Positions 21,891-32,900 of a stretch of DNA of 64,000 bases are shown piece after piece. The notes beneath the pieces are model-generated. The model was not told where the DNA came from and did not search any database. It worked only from the letters and a program-made list of their open reading frames with translations. Made by a program: the position numbers and the translations under genes. The stretch is taken from assembly GCA_964036045.1 (NCBI GenBank), contig OZ038387.1, forward strand, positions 53,717,427 through 53,781,426, read 5' to 3'. Positions within the stretch are counted from its first letter, which is position 1, and every line of letters begins with the position of its first letter. This stretch comes from Eutreptiella sp. 'Long Island Sound 2002'. Its lineage: Eukaryota > Euglenozoa > Euglenophyceae > Eutreptiales > Eutreptiaceae.

Positions 21891-22174
21891 GGGCTCACAT
21901 GCCATCAGTGTGCCAGGGGTAAGCAAACCTCTGATAGGACACAGGTTTTTGGCTGTATGAAGGCACCTCCAGCCCGGGCGCACAACTGAACACAATTATG
22001 ACTGGTTGCCCTTGATTTCCAGCATAGTCTTGGGGTGCACTGTGCGCACGCGTAGCGCCATAAATGTGGGGCGCGCAGGTGCGAAATGTGCCGTAAACAA
22101 CACGGATGTTTCCATTAAGTGTAGGGATTGCCAAAGGGGGGATAGTAGGCGGTTTGGCACATTTCTAACATAAG

Positions 22175-22220
22175 CGTTTACGGCGCCAGCGCCGTAAACG
22201 TTTACGGCGCTGGCGCCGTA
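22175..22220. repeat. Tandem TTTACGGCGC palindromes
   Basis: Two adjoining palindromes, 22,175-22,200 (a 26-bp near-perfect palindrome CGTTTACGGCGC / GCGCCGTAAACG) and 22,199-22,220. Further copies lie at 22,788-22,813, 22,821-22,834, 23,056-23,076, 23,401-23,426 and 23,510-23,521. Confidence 0.85.
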
Positions 22221-22316
22221 GATCATCAAGACTTTTGGAGGGGAAGCAGTCAGGAGACAGGGATATCCGAACCCCTAGAGACTACACCCCTCCTTGGAGC
22301 CCTGTCTGACGGAGAA

Positions 22317-22983
22317 GGGCAGAGATGGTCAAATTGGGAGGAACCTGCATAGTCCTCTTGTTGCATCATGCTGATATGGGGGTGAACTCAATCGGTTTCC
22401 ACCCAAGCCCTGCGGGACACACCAGTGAACACCACCAGTGGTGGCCCGTTTCAAACCACCCCCGAAAAGACAACCTAACAGTTTCAACTGTTGGATCCTA
22501 TTAGGCTGGTGTGGAAACCTTTTTGGATCACCCCCATATTTTCATGACCCCTGCATATGGCAGTTGGTGCAGTTTGCAGTTTTAACATTTGTCACCGTGT
22601 TTAGGTGCACCCGGAAATTTTTTGGCTGGTGCTGGTGAAGGGTACTGCCACAAAAGCCCCATTATTGCGATAACCATCAGAAATTACCCCTTCTCATCCT
22701 ATGGCCCCTCACTTACGGGCACTGCCACAAAAGCCCCATTATCCCGATAACCATCAGAACTTACCCCCTCTCATCTTATGGCCTCACACTTACGGCGCTA
22801 GCGCCGTAAATGTGGTAAAGCTGGCGCCGTAAATGTGTACCCACTACAGAATGATCCCCCCCTACCCATTAGTAGTGTTCACTGGTGTGTCCGGCTGCCA
22901 TAGGTCATGACGGGGATCACACGGTAACTATGGGAAGCACTAGTGGACTATGCAGGTTCCTCCCCATCTAGGCATCTCTGCCC
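22317..22983. mobile_element. Foldback element with ~120-bp inverted ends
   Basis: The left arm (22,317-22,440: GGGCAGAGATGG, GGGAGGAACCTGCATAGTCC, GGACACACCAGTGAACACCA) is the imperfect reverse complement of the right arm (22,866-22,983). The interior carries a 77-bp tandem duplication and two GCGC palindromes. It has no coding sequence; a non-autonomous DNA element is the simplest reading. Confidence 0.75.
22644..22797. repeat. 77-bp direct duplication inside the foldback element
   Basis: Units start ACTGCCACAAAAGCCCCATT at 22,644 and 22,721 and differ by a few changes. Confidence 0.9.
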
Positions 22984-23955
22984 CACCATTCTAGTGAGTA
23001 ACAATGTTTGCACCACATTCTGCTGTTTTCCAAGCTCTTGACAGCCGTCATTTTTTATGGCGCCGGCGCCGTAAACATTTCGCACAGATATTTCAATGAG
23101 AGCAGAATCTCTACACCGAAATTTACAAAGAGGTGATATTTTGACAGGCTGTTTGAACTGCAGAGATCAATATTTCCTTCTTTGCAGTTGTCCAAATGGA
23201 CAGAAGCCTTGCCTCTGGTTCGCAAATTAGATCTTGCACCTATCCTTCTCTTTTACGTTTCTTTTTCTACATTCCTCTGGGGCTGCCAATGAACCATGGT
23301 ACCATATTTGAACAAAGCCCAGGGTTTGACATATTGGTACAACATGTTGCTGGAACTGTGTTTTTCAGATAAATTCAGAAAATGGACCGAGATTCGTCAA
23401 TTTTTACGGCGCCGGTGCTGTAAATTTTCCGTTGGTTCCCCATTCTTGATTGAGGGGGTTCGAGCCCTCTCACACACATATTTTCAAAAAGTGTGTGTTT
23501 TTTACGGCGCCCTAGATTTGGGGGTTTACGGCTGTATCTGTGCGCGTTGTGCACCCCAAGATAGCGGGGCATCAATCGGTTGTTTGAACCCCCCCCACCC
23601 CCCGCCCAACACACTCTCTCTCAATGGGGTCACACTGTGGTTTGTGGACCAAAAGATGGTGGTGCACACCATGCACACCGCACCCATTATTGGGCTGACC
23701 ATACCAGAACCACCTGCCAAAAGCCAAAGAGGGTGCGAAAATCGCATTGTGCGCACACCCCGCGCACCGGGTGCACCGCGCGCGTCAACGGAAGTACCTT
23801 TCTCGTCTAACATGCACCCTTTTTGAAGGCATGCATGACATTGTGGCCTAAGGGGTTGCATGCAATGATGGTTGCAGCTGCCCACAACAACTAAAAGAGG
23901 CCTTATCCTTGTGATCGAAAAGGCGCCACTGCTCCCACGGCCCAAGGAGGACTCA
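22984..23955. other. No gene recognised
   Basis: AT-richer sequence with three TTTACGGCGC-type palindromes and no domain-bearing frame. The frame 23,296-23,826 is not supported by any recognisable motif. Confidence 0.35.
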
Positions 23956-24267
23956 GGGGGCGCACCGTGCGCTGTGCCCGCGCTGTGCAAGCGCTGTGCG
24001 AAAAGTCGGCTGTTTTTCACCACTGGCAGCCACGGGTCCTGGGGTCCTGAATTCTGCACCCTGCAGCCCCTGCTGGTACACCAGGGATTTTTAGTTTTAG
24101 TCTGATGCTTGCCACGGGTCCCAGGGTCCTGAATTCTGCACCCCCGATGTTGTTTTGAATGAACCATGCACGCGTCTAGGGGTTGGTCTTCAGGGGTGTT
24201 CCCGGGATAAACAACGTAATAATTGGTGCTGCGCCCGCACTGTGCAAGCGCTGTGCGAAAACACCCC
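23956..24267 (+). mobile_element. Family A TIR element, copy A2
   Basis: Starts GGGGGCGCACC with three GCGCTGTGC-type units and GCGAAAAG; ends with two units, GCGAAAACAC and CCC. TCA flanks both sides (23,953-23,955 and 24,268-24,270). Interior sequence matches copies A1 and A3 next to both blocks. Non-coding. Confidence 0.75.
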
Positions 24268-24270
24268 TCA

Positions 24271-24909
24271 GCACGCGAGATATGGAACGTGATGTGTTCC
24301 GGGGGGCAATCGGGATACTACTGGCATTGGCCGAACCGTTCACATTGGATTGCCACACAGTCCGGGTTGGATCGCAGGCTCACAATGGTGGGCACACTGA
24401 TTCGTAGTGCCTCAATAGAAGAATTTGAATTCATTGACATGTGAGCCGTTGAGACGGAGGGAGCAACACATTGCCATGTGAAACCTTTGTGCTCATGCAC
24501 GCATAAGGAGTGTCTTACCCATGCACAATTTTTCCAAGACCGAAGTTCGACCCAAATGTGCACTGAGCGTTCATAAAGTAGGCCAAGGGTCAGGGGCTTG
24601 GGTTAAGGCCGGGGTGCCCCAACCTCTTCCCTGTCCACTACAGCGGGGAGGCGGGAGGAACGAGTCCTACGCCTTGCCCTACCCCTGTCTCCCCGTACAT
24701 TGCAATGTAAAACTTTTGCTCATATGCATGCATCCAAAATGCCCAATTTCCCAAACATAATGCCCATAAAGAGTGTCTTACTCATACACAATTTGCATCA
24801 CCCAGCCGTTGTGTTGAGTGCCCAAGGCACACTTTGAAGCAATGTTTGGTTTAACCATAATTGGTGTGTGCACCACTTGAGTGTGGCAAGGTGATTGGCA
24901 TACATATTA
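24271..24909. other. No gene recognised
   Basis: Intergenic sequence between element A2 and the leucine-rich-repeat relic; nothing recognised. Confidence 0.35.
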
Positions 24910-24915
24910 CTTTGA

Positions 24916-25092
24916 GACATTGGTGCCCAAGACCTTGCAGGACTAAGGGAGTCACCTTCACTGCACACCCTGGAGTTGATTCTCTTCAACAATGTGGGAG
25001 CTAGAGTGCAAGCCCTTGCAGCGCTGAAGGAGTCCCCAACACTGCACACTCTGAAGCTGTATCTCATAAACAACAACGTGGGGGACGGTACT
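24916..25092 (+). pseudogene. Leucine-rich repeat fragment (ribonuclease-inhibitor type)
   Basis: After a stop the frame reads DIGAQDLAGLRESPSLHTLE, LILFNNVGARVQALAALKES and PTLHTLKLYLINNNVGDG: about two 28-residue repeats with the L..L.L..N.VG..GAQALAAL pattern. A possible third remnant (LNLLNDVGANN) follows at about 25,270. No start, signal or further domain is present, so this is a fragment of a once longer repeat protein or an isolated exon. Confidence 0.6.
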
Positions 25093-25813
25093 TTTTTGAG
25101 ACTTTGTCAACAAGGGAAACGGTTGCCGACTGTGCTACTTTTTGGCAAGTGTCCCAGTCTTGAGTCTCAATTGTGCCCCCACCCCACCCCACCCCTAGAG
25201 AACTCAAAAAGCAGACTAGAAACTTGCAACCCTGATCAATCCCAAAACCATCCCCACTTAGCATGCAATAGGGCACTAAATCTCCTGAATGATGTTGGTG
25301 CAAACAACTCAACTGCCATGGAAGATGGTTCCAGTGGATGAGGTTGACATTTGTGCATTGTGCACCCCACACCACCACGCTTTGTGGTGAATATTATAAA
25401 AATTATTTTGCTGAGTTTATTGACCCACACATGTGTGGCTACAATAATGTTTATTTGGCACAATACATGTCACATGTGTTGAGGAAGTGGGATTCACAGT
25501 TTTGGTCTTATGTTGTGTGCTCTTCAGGAAAGGGTGTGGGGTTGATTCTGGTCTGCTTGGGGCTTCTCTAGGTTAGGTTGAGGCGGGGGCTAACGTCGGG
25601 GTACTTGGTACACAAGCACCCCCCCCCCCCCCCGCCTTGCGCATGCACAGCACGGAGTGGCCATTGAACCGCCGTTTCTGAAAATTGAAAAATGAAAGCG
25701 CTTGTACAGGGAAAGAGGGGCTCAGTCATTTTTGTGATAATGCATTCTCTTCATAATAACATTGTACCACATATTGCAACCCCATGCTGTTTGTTCTGAT
25801 GTGATTTTCAGCC
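25093..25813. other. No gene recognised
   Basis: Holds a 15-nt C run near 25,620 and a GCGCATGCAC ... GAACCGCCGTTT motif at 25,638-25,675 that recurs at 26,049-26,100 on the other side of the next relic. Confidence 0.35.
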
Positions 25814-26040
25814 ATGGCTAACAATGCTATGCCTGGCATGGCTGTCACGTACGTTCGGAGCACCGGGGAACATGCGTCTGCCACTATTATTGGTCCCTCT
25901 CGTCATGGGGACAAGTACATTTGAAGTACATGTGGAAGGGGAAGGAGTTTGAGCACAATGCCGCTTTTGATAAAGTGCTGTTCCCCATTCGTAGCCCCTC
26001 GCCATCCCCATCTGAGGGCCCCCCCACACGTTTGCTGTCA
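25814..26040 (+). pseudogene. Frameshifted coding relic
   Basis: From an ATG the frame reads MANNAMPGMAVTYVRSTGEH, ASATIIGPSRHGDKYI and then stops; shifting by one base continues LKYMWKGKEFEHNAAFDKVL and FPIRSPSPSPSEGP. The continuity across the shift suggests one ancestral small beta-rich domain followed by a Ser/Pro tail. The family is not identified with confidence. Confidence 0.4.
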
Positions 26041-26453
26041 CGTGTGTCACGCGCATGCACGTCCTTGTCTAAGCACGGGGTGGGCGATGAACCGCCGTTT
26101 TGACCTGACTTTTAGGACCGCGGCCGTGCTTGGGGGGGGGGGGTAGCGCACCTAGCAAGCACTACTGCTTTTCGCACCTGGGTTGAAGGAAGGTATATGT
26201 GTGCTTCTTCTCTCTTGGTTTTGATGCCCATTCTGTTTGTTCCTGGGACATGCACCTGAAAAGTTGTGCGGCGCAAGTAGTCCCTCCCAAAGACACTGGC
26301 ATCCTTGGAGGCACGATTCGAGCCCAAGGTGGGCGTAGGGCACACCCAGAACATGCGTGCTGGTTAGTTTTTGGGTGCTGGTTACTTTTTGGGTCAATAA
26401 ACACTCTGTCTCCTTCCTTAGGTCAGGGACTATTGTGTCTGATCGGACATCCC

Positions 26454-26993
26454 ATGCAACAAGTCTCATTGCGGTCGCTCCAGAATGCTGCTTTGCAATC
26501 GCTATGCAGACGACTGCCTGCCGCCATTAGGACGCCTGCCAGGCGCACTACACCAAATCTGAAACGCCTGTTCCATCATGGCCCTGGTGGCAAGCGCACG
26601 CTGCTGCTTCAGCAGGCAGCATCTGCAGCACAAGGAGATCCTGCAGAGCCCACCGTTGGGGCGGTGTGCCATGGCTTTCAGTTGCTGCGGCGTGAGTACG
26701 TTCCTGAAATGGATGCGGATGTCATGCTTTTCCAGCACGTCAAAACCGGGGCGAAGTTGATGTCCGTTTCGACTGAGGACGAGAACAAGACCTTTGGGGT
26801 GACGTTTCGCACTCCTCCTGCGGACAGCTGCGGCCTGCCACATGTACTGGAGCATTCGGTGCTGTGCGGCAGCCGCAAGTACCCGGTCAAAGAGCCTTTT
26901 GTGGAGCTGCTCAAGGGCTCGCTGCAGACGTTTCTCAACGCCTTCACTTACCCAGACCGCACGTGCTACCCCGTCGCCTCGTGTAATTTGCAG
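26454..26993 (+). CDS. PreP exon 1 (residues 1-180)
   Basis: Targeting peptide plus the start of the N-terminal M16C domain, with HVLEHSVLCGSRKYP and NAFTYPDRTCYPVAS. Ends TTGCAG|GTGTTG, phase 0. The ATG chosen begins the Arg-rich leader; the frame is open further left but that part looks like intergenic sequence. Confidence 0.9.
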
Positions 26994-29900
26994 GTGTTGT
27001 ATGGTGTTGTGATGTATCGTGCATTGGATGAGTTGTTTGCCATGCGCTGTGCGCTGTGCTGTTTGCTCTGCTTCGTTGTGCAGTGGGGCCGGAGTGGTAG
27101 GTGGGTGGGGTTTGATGTCGGTGTGCAGTGCTGTGGTGTGGTTTGGTGTGGGGTGAAATTCATTGATATGGGACGATGTCGAGTGGAGTGGAGTGGAGTG
27201 GTTTGGTCTAGCGTTATGTGGTGTGGTGTGGTGTAATGTGTGGTGTGGTTTTGAGTTGGGCTGGTATGTTGTGCTATGGTGTAGTGTGGTGTGGTGTGGT
27301 GTGGTGTAATGTGTGGTGTGGTTTTGAGTTGGGCTGGTATGTTGTGGTATGGTGTGGTGTGGTGTGGTGTGGTGTGGTGTGGTGTGGTGTGGTGTGGTGT
27401 GGTGTGGTGTGGTGTGGTGTGGTGTGGTGTGGTGTGGTGTGGTGTGGTGTGGTGTGGTGTGGTGTGGTGTGGTGTGGTGTGGTGTGGTGTGGTGTGGTGT
27501 GGTGTGCCGAAGGCGCTGTTACCAGAAGGCAATGGCCGGGATGTCTACCCACGGGAGGGCTGTGTGTCTATGTGCGCGCTGTGTGCTAGTGTGTTGTTGT
27601 ACAGCCGGGACCTGTGCTCAGTCGCACTTGGCTGGTACTGTTCTGCCGGCGCCTGTGCACGGTCACACAGGGTCGAGTGGGCCCACTGCACCGTGTGTGC
27701 TGTGCTGCACCATCGGTACTTTGTGTGTGGTGCCGCACTGCTTGGTGTTGTGCTCCGCACTGCACTGTGTGTGCCTCGCCGCACTGCACTTGTGGGCAGT
27801 GGGCTGTGGGCAGTGGAACTTCTGCTATGAACTGCCACACTGCGTGGGGGCAGTGGGCAGCGCCACTCCTGCAATGCATCGCCTCACTGCTTGTGGGCAG
27901 TGCGGGCAGTGGGCAGTGGGGATCCTGCAGTATATAGCCACACTGCAGTGTGGCAGCCCTCTGCCACGGGTGCGCAACACACTACACACAGCGCGCACAT
28001 AGACACACAGCCCTCCCGACTTGCATTTTCCCGTGCGCCGTGCCATCCCGACCACTGCCTTTTGGCAACAGCGCCTTCAGCACACCATACCACACCACAC
28101 CACACCACACCACACCACACCACACCACACCACACCACACCACACCACACCACACCACACCACACCACACCACACCACACCACACCACACCACATAACGC
28201 CACACCACACCACACCGCAGCCCACTCCCCCCAGACAGTGTGGCGGTGCAAAGCAGGAGCTCCACTGCCACGGTGAGGCAGTGCACAAGAGGAGTATCAC
28301 TGCCCACTGCCCCCAGACAGTGAGGCAGTGCACTGAAGGAGTTCTGCTGCCCAGTGCCCCCAGGCAGTAAGGCAATGTACTAAAGGAGATCCACTGCCCA
28401 TTGCTCCCCTGTCCCCAGCAGTGTGGCGGTGGACAGGAGGAATTTCACAGCCCACTGCTCCCTAGCAGTGTGGCGGTGTACTGAAAGAGTCCCACTACCC
28501 ACTGCTCCTGAGCAGTGTGGCAGTGTGCAGAAGGACTCCCGCTGCCCACTGCCCCAAGACAGTGAGACACTGCACAGTGGGCAGTGGGCAGCGGGGCTCC
28601 TCCTATACACTGCCACAGTGCGTTGGGCAGTGGGCTGTGGGGGGCTTGCGGTGCACCACCACTGCAATTGGCAATGCCTTCTGTTCACTGCCGCACTGCA
28701 GGCAGTGGGCAGTGGCACTCCGGCAGTATATTGTCGCAGTGCCGAGGGGCACTGGGCGGTGGTACTCTTGCGGTGCAGAGCCGCACTGCCTTGGGGCAGT
28801 GGGTAGTGGAACTTCTTCTGCTCATTGCCCCACTGCCTTGGGGCAGTGTGCAGTGGGCAGTGGAACTCCTCCGGTACACTTGTACACTGCCTCACCGCCT
28901 TGGGGCGATGGGCATGGAACTCCTTCAGTACACCGCCACACTGCTGGGAGCTGCGGCCCCTGGGACTCCTTCAATGCACTGGGACTCCTTCAATGCACCG
29001 CCACACTGTTGGGGATCATCGGGCAGTGGGACTCCTTCAGTGCACTACCACACTGTTGGGGATCATCGGGCAGTGGGACTCCTTCAGTGCACTGACACTA
29101 TGTTGGGGAGCATTGGGCCGTGGGACTCCTTCAGTGCACTACCACACTGTTGGGGATCAGCGGGCAGGGGGACTCCTACAGTGTACGGCCCCGGTGCTAG
29201 GGAGCAGCACCGCCACATTGTTGGGCATCATCAAACAATCCGACTCTTGTTGGGGATCGGTGGGCAGTGGGACGCCTTCAGTGCACTAGAACACTGTTGG
29301 GGAGCATTGGATTGTGGGACTCCTTCACTACATTGCCTCATTGCCGGGGAGCTGATATGGTGTGGTGTGGTGTGGCGTGGTGTGGTGTCGTGTGGTGTGG
29401 CGTGGCGTGGCGTGGCGTGGCGTCGTGTGGTGTGGTGTGGTGTGGTGTGGCGTGGTGTGGCGTGGTATGGTGTGCCGAAGGCGCTATTACCGAAAGGCAA
29501 TGGCTGGGATGGTCTTGCATGCGGGAAACTGCAAGCCGGGAGGACTATGTGTATTAGTGCATGCTATGTGTAGCGTGTGTTGCACCTAGGACGGCGGGGT
29601 TGGGCTATCTCAGTTTAGGGCTGCCCCCCAAGGGACACGTTGCCGCTTCGCCTATTGGTGCAGCTCCTGTAGCGCCCACACCATCGAGCCTCTTAGCCCG
29701 GCTCCGGCCTTGATGGGGCCGTCTCTAGCTTTGGTGTGGGCCAGCCACATCCGCTGTGACTCTGACAGCACTTGCCGGATGAACTCCATCCCCATGTCGT
29801 GCAGTTTCGCCACCCCCATGTGGGCCGCCCGCATGGATGGCGTCGCGATGCCTACTGGCCACTCTTCCCGCACCTTTGAGTCCCACAACTTGCCTTGCAG

Positions 29901-32900
29901 CTAGGACGCTGGGTCCCACATCAATGCCCAACCACATGTGGAAGCGTTGGTGGGCCGGCCGCCACTCATGGGAATGCACTGGGCACTCCTAGAGGTGGTT
30001 GCTGGCCACTGTTCCCGCAGCCTTGAGTCCCACAACTGGCTTTGCAGCTGGGACGCTCGGTCTCACATGAGTGCCCAACCACATATGGGGGCGTTGGTGG
30101 GCCGGCGGCCACTCGTGGGACTGCACTGGGCACTGCCACAGGTGCTAGGCAATCTCGCTAGGCAGCCGCCGCAGAGTAGGCCGCGCGTGCACAGCTGCAC
30201 GTTGCGGTGCTCAGAGCGCTCCACCAATAACATCATGATTGGGAGGTTGCGCATGTGGTGGGCCACTAAGTGCCTCTCCCGGTCACTCGTAAACCAGTCC
30301 AGCGGTAGGCGCCCTGGCCTCGGTCATGGTTTTGTCCCAAAGGGTGCTCATATTGCACCCTTGCGGTGACGGCCAGCTGCTCGTGCAGCCACTCCTATAG
30401 GTTGGACAGGGCTAGCTGGCTGTGGTCCGGAAACTTTGCTGGGGGTATGAATGCGTACGGTCGTCGTAGCATCCAGGTGAGATGGGTACTTGAAGTGCGC
30501 CACCGCCCCCTCGTGGAGCTCCATTCACGGTTCCGGCCTTTGGGCCATCCTACTGGTGAGCACCAGGTGCTGCGCTCGAGAGGTTCACTCCCAGCATTGG
30601 TCTCCCGGTGGCGCGTGGTGCCACACCATTGTGGGGCCTGGGGTTGGAGCTGTTGGAGCGTGGTCGCTTGCAGTCCTGCAGGCACGCGTGCAGGGGCGCT
30701 TCACCTGCACGTGGATACCCAGCAAGCTCACCAGTAGCCGGTGGAGGTGGATGTCACTGAGGGGTTGTCTGCAGGCTGTTCGCACACCGGGAGCACCACA
30801 GTCCATCCCAGTGTGGTCATGGCATCCTCCAGGGTCGTGGCTTGTTGCACTGCGCGGACACGATGGTAGACGATTGCGCCTGGGGGGTCTTGGCCTCGCA
30901 GCCTCTGACTATCGCCGTGGACAGGCCAGGGCGAATCAGGCCTGGTGTCCAGTTTTTGGGGGCTTGTTGCCAGCGGTGAACCGGTGCTCCCAACACTGGG
31001 TGCAGGGCATCTCGTGTTTTTGTTGCGCAGTGTTGTGGCATTGAGTTGGGTTGGTATGTTGTGGTATGGTATGGTGTGCTGTGTCGTGGTGCAGTGGGGC
31101 GCGGTGTGGTGTTGTGTGCTGTGCTGTGCTGTGCTGTGCTGCAGTCTTTTTAGCGGCACAACGTGTTCCGGCCATCTGCCATGCCATGCCACATTGTATC
31201 GTCCCCGGGTGCACAGGACTTCTACAACCTGGTGGATGTGTACCTGGACGCGGTGTTCCACCCGCGGGCTGTGCGGGACCCCAACGTCCTGGCACAGGAG
31301 GGCTGGCACTACGAGATCCAGGACCCCAGCGACCCCCTGGTCTTCAAGGGGGTCGTGTTCAACGAGATGAAGGGGGTGTACTCCAACCCCGAGTCGGTGC
31401 ACTTCCGGGCCGTGCAGCAGGCCCTGTTCCCGGGCACTGCCTATGGCCAGGACTCTGGAGGCGACCCCGTGGCCATCCCTGACCTGACCTTTGAGCAGTT
31501 CCAGGCGTTCCACGCGCAGTACTACCACCCGTCCAACGCCTGGTTCTGGTTCTACGGGGACGACCCCGCGGGAGAGCGGCTGCGGCTGCTGGACCAGTAC
31601 CTCGGCGCCTTCGAGGCAAATCCTTCCGATTCACGGGTCGAAGCAGTGGCGCTGTCGGACACTCCCCGACACGTCAGTCTGAATTACGCGGCCGACCCCA
31701 GCGAAGGTGCGGAGCGTGTGGCACTGCATTTTGCTGCTGGTTGGCATCATGGGGGGCGGGAGGGGGGGGCTCTCTGAGTGTCTATTTATTTTTGAGCCCA
31801 AAGGCCCCTATAGTACCACTGATGAGGCTTGTGCTGATGTGTGCTTGCCCTCTGTGACCAGCACACCACTTCCCTCCGTACGGGGGTCTCATGCAGTACC
31901 CCCCCCCCCCTTTGGGAGAAGTTTGCATCCCCAGAAAGCCCACCAGGCGACAGCTGACCTCGTACAGGGGAGGTACGCGTAGGGCCCTTGTCCCTTACCC
32001 CGACCATTGAACTTTCGGACAGCAAGCAACAGTGCCTGGGAACAGGCAATCTGAACCGCAAGCACGGAAGGCCGTGGTGGCAGGCGGGTTTGGAGCTGAA
32101 TGCAGTGACGCAAACCCTGGCCCTTTGTGGCCTTTGGGAAAACAGCGCCCTTGTCAGGACAACGTGAGGTGTTGTTTCTGCACCTTTTGGCGGAGCCACC
32201 TCGAAAGGGTTCTGGCCCCCAACGTGATTGCGCAGCCGCCCATGGCTGTGGGCGAACGCGCGGGGCCTGGAGGTCTCGCTGCACCTCCGGCTGGAGGCAA
32301 CGGCGGTGCGCAAGGCGCTCAGGGCGAGCGGGCGAGTGGCAGGTGTCTGTTACCGCCCCTGGGCTGGAGAAGACGAGGGCGCAGCGATTGCAACGCGCAT
32401 GACATGGAACATGGTCCCGATGTCCAGGGGGCCGCCTGGACGCCAACGCGGCGGGCCATCTGGCTGGGCTCTACTGGGGCGACTCGCCAGTGCGCATTGG
32501 AGTGCGAACAGGGGGGGGGGGGGGCAGGGGAGCCCTCACTGGACGTTCTTCAAGCCGTGGCTGACGTTCTGGGGGCGCCGCTCCCAACGACTCGGCCGGA
32601 GGTCCGAGTCCGGGTCTACTCGACGGCATTTGCGCTCCTCGAAGAGCGCAGAGAGTAGAGTAGAGTAGCGAGTAGAGAGCTGCGTGCCGTCTTCGGAGAA
32701 CAGCAGGCGGCTTCCATGCGCGTGCAGTCATGCATGCACCTGACGGCCTCAGGACTGGAGAAGCCTGTTTTCACACTGGTACTCCAGGGCGTGCCAAGCG
32801 ACTGATCAGGGGCGCAGCTTCTGGCAGAGGACTCCAGGCGGCCCCATCGCACCTGGCAACGCCTGGACCGTGTGCGGAAGAAGCAGGGCTGCCGCACAGT

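Larger units (their letters stand above)
20944..22174. other. Repeat-derived region, no intact gene
   Basis: Contains dispersed repeat E (21,299), short hairpin D (21,442), a Ser/Glu-rich minus-strand frame (21,424-21,606; SLADDHSSVSPVESPQEE) that could be exonic, and a family A fragment at 21,842. Confidence 0.35.
26994..31216 (+). other. PreP intron 1 (4.2 kb)
   Basis: GT...AG. Almost wholly repeats: GGTGT satellite, a CAGTGGGCAGTG-type minisatellite, an inverted then a direct copy of the satellite module, and a 147-bp tandem duplication. The last 180 bp again contain GTTGGTATGTTGTGGTATGG, as near the start of the intron. Confidence 0.85.

Noticed and set aside
26966-28375. ORFs rich in TPHHT or VWCGV
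   Set aside because: Translations of the GGTGT/ACACC pentamer in every frame.
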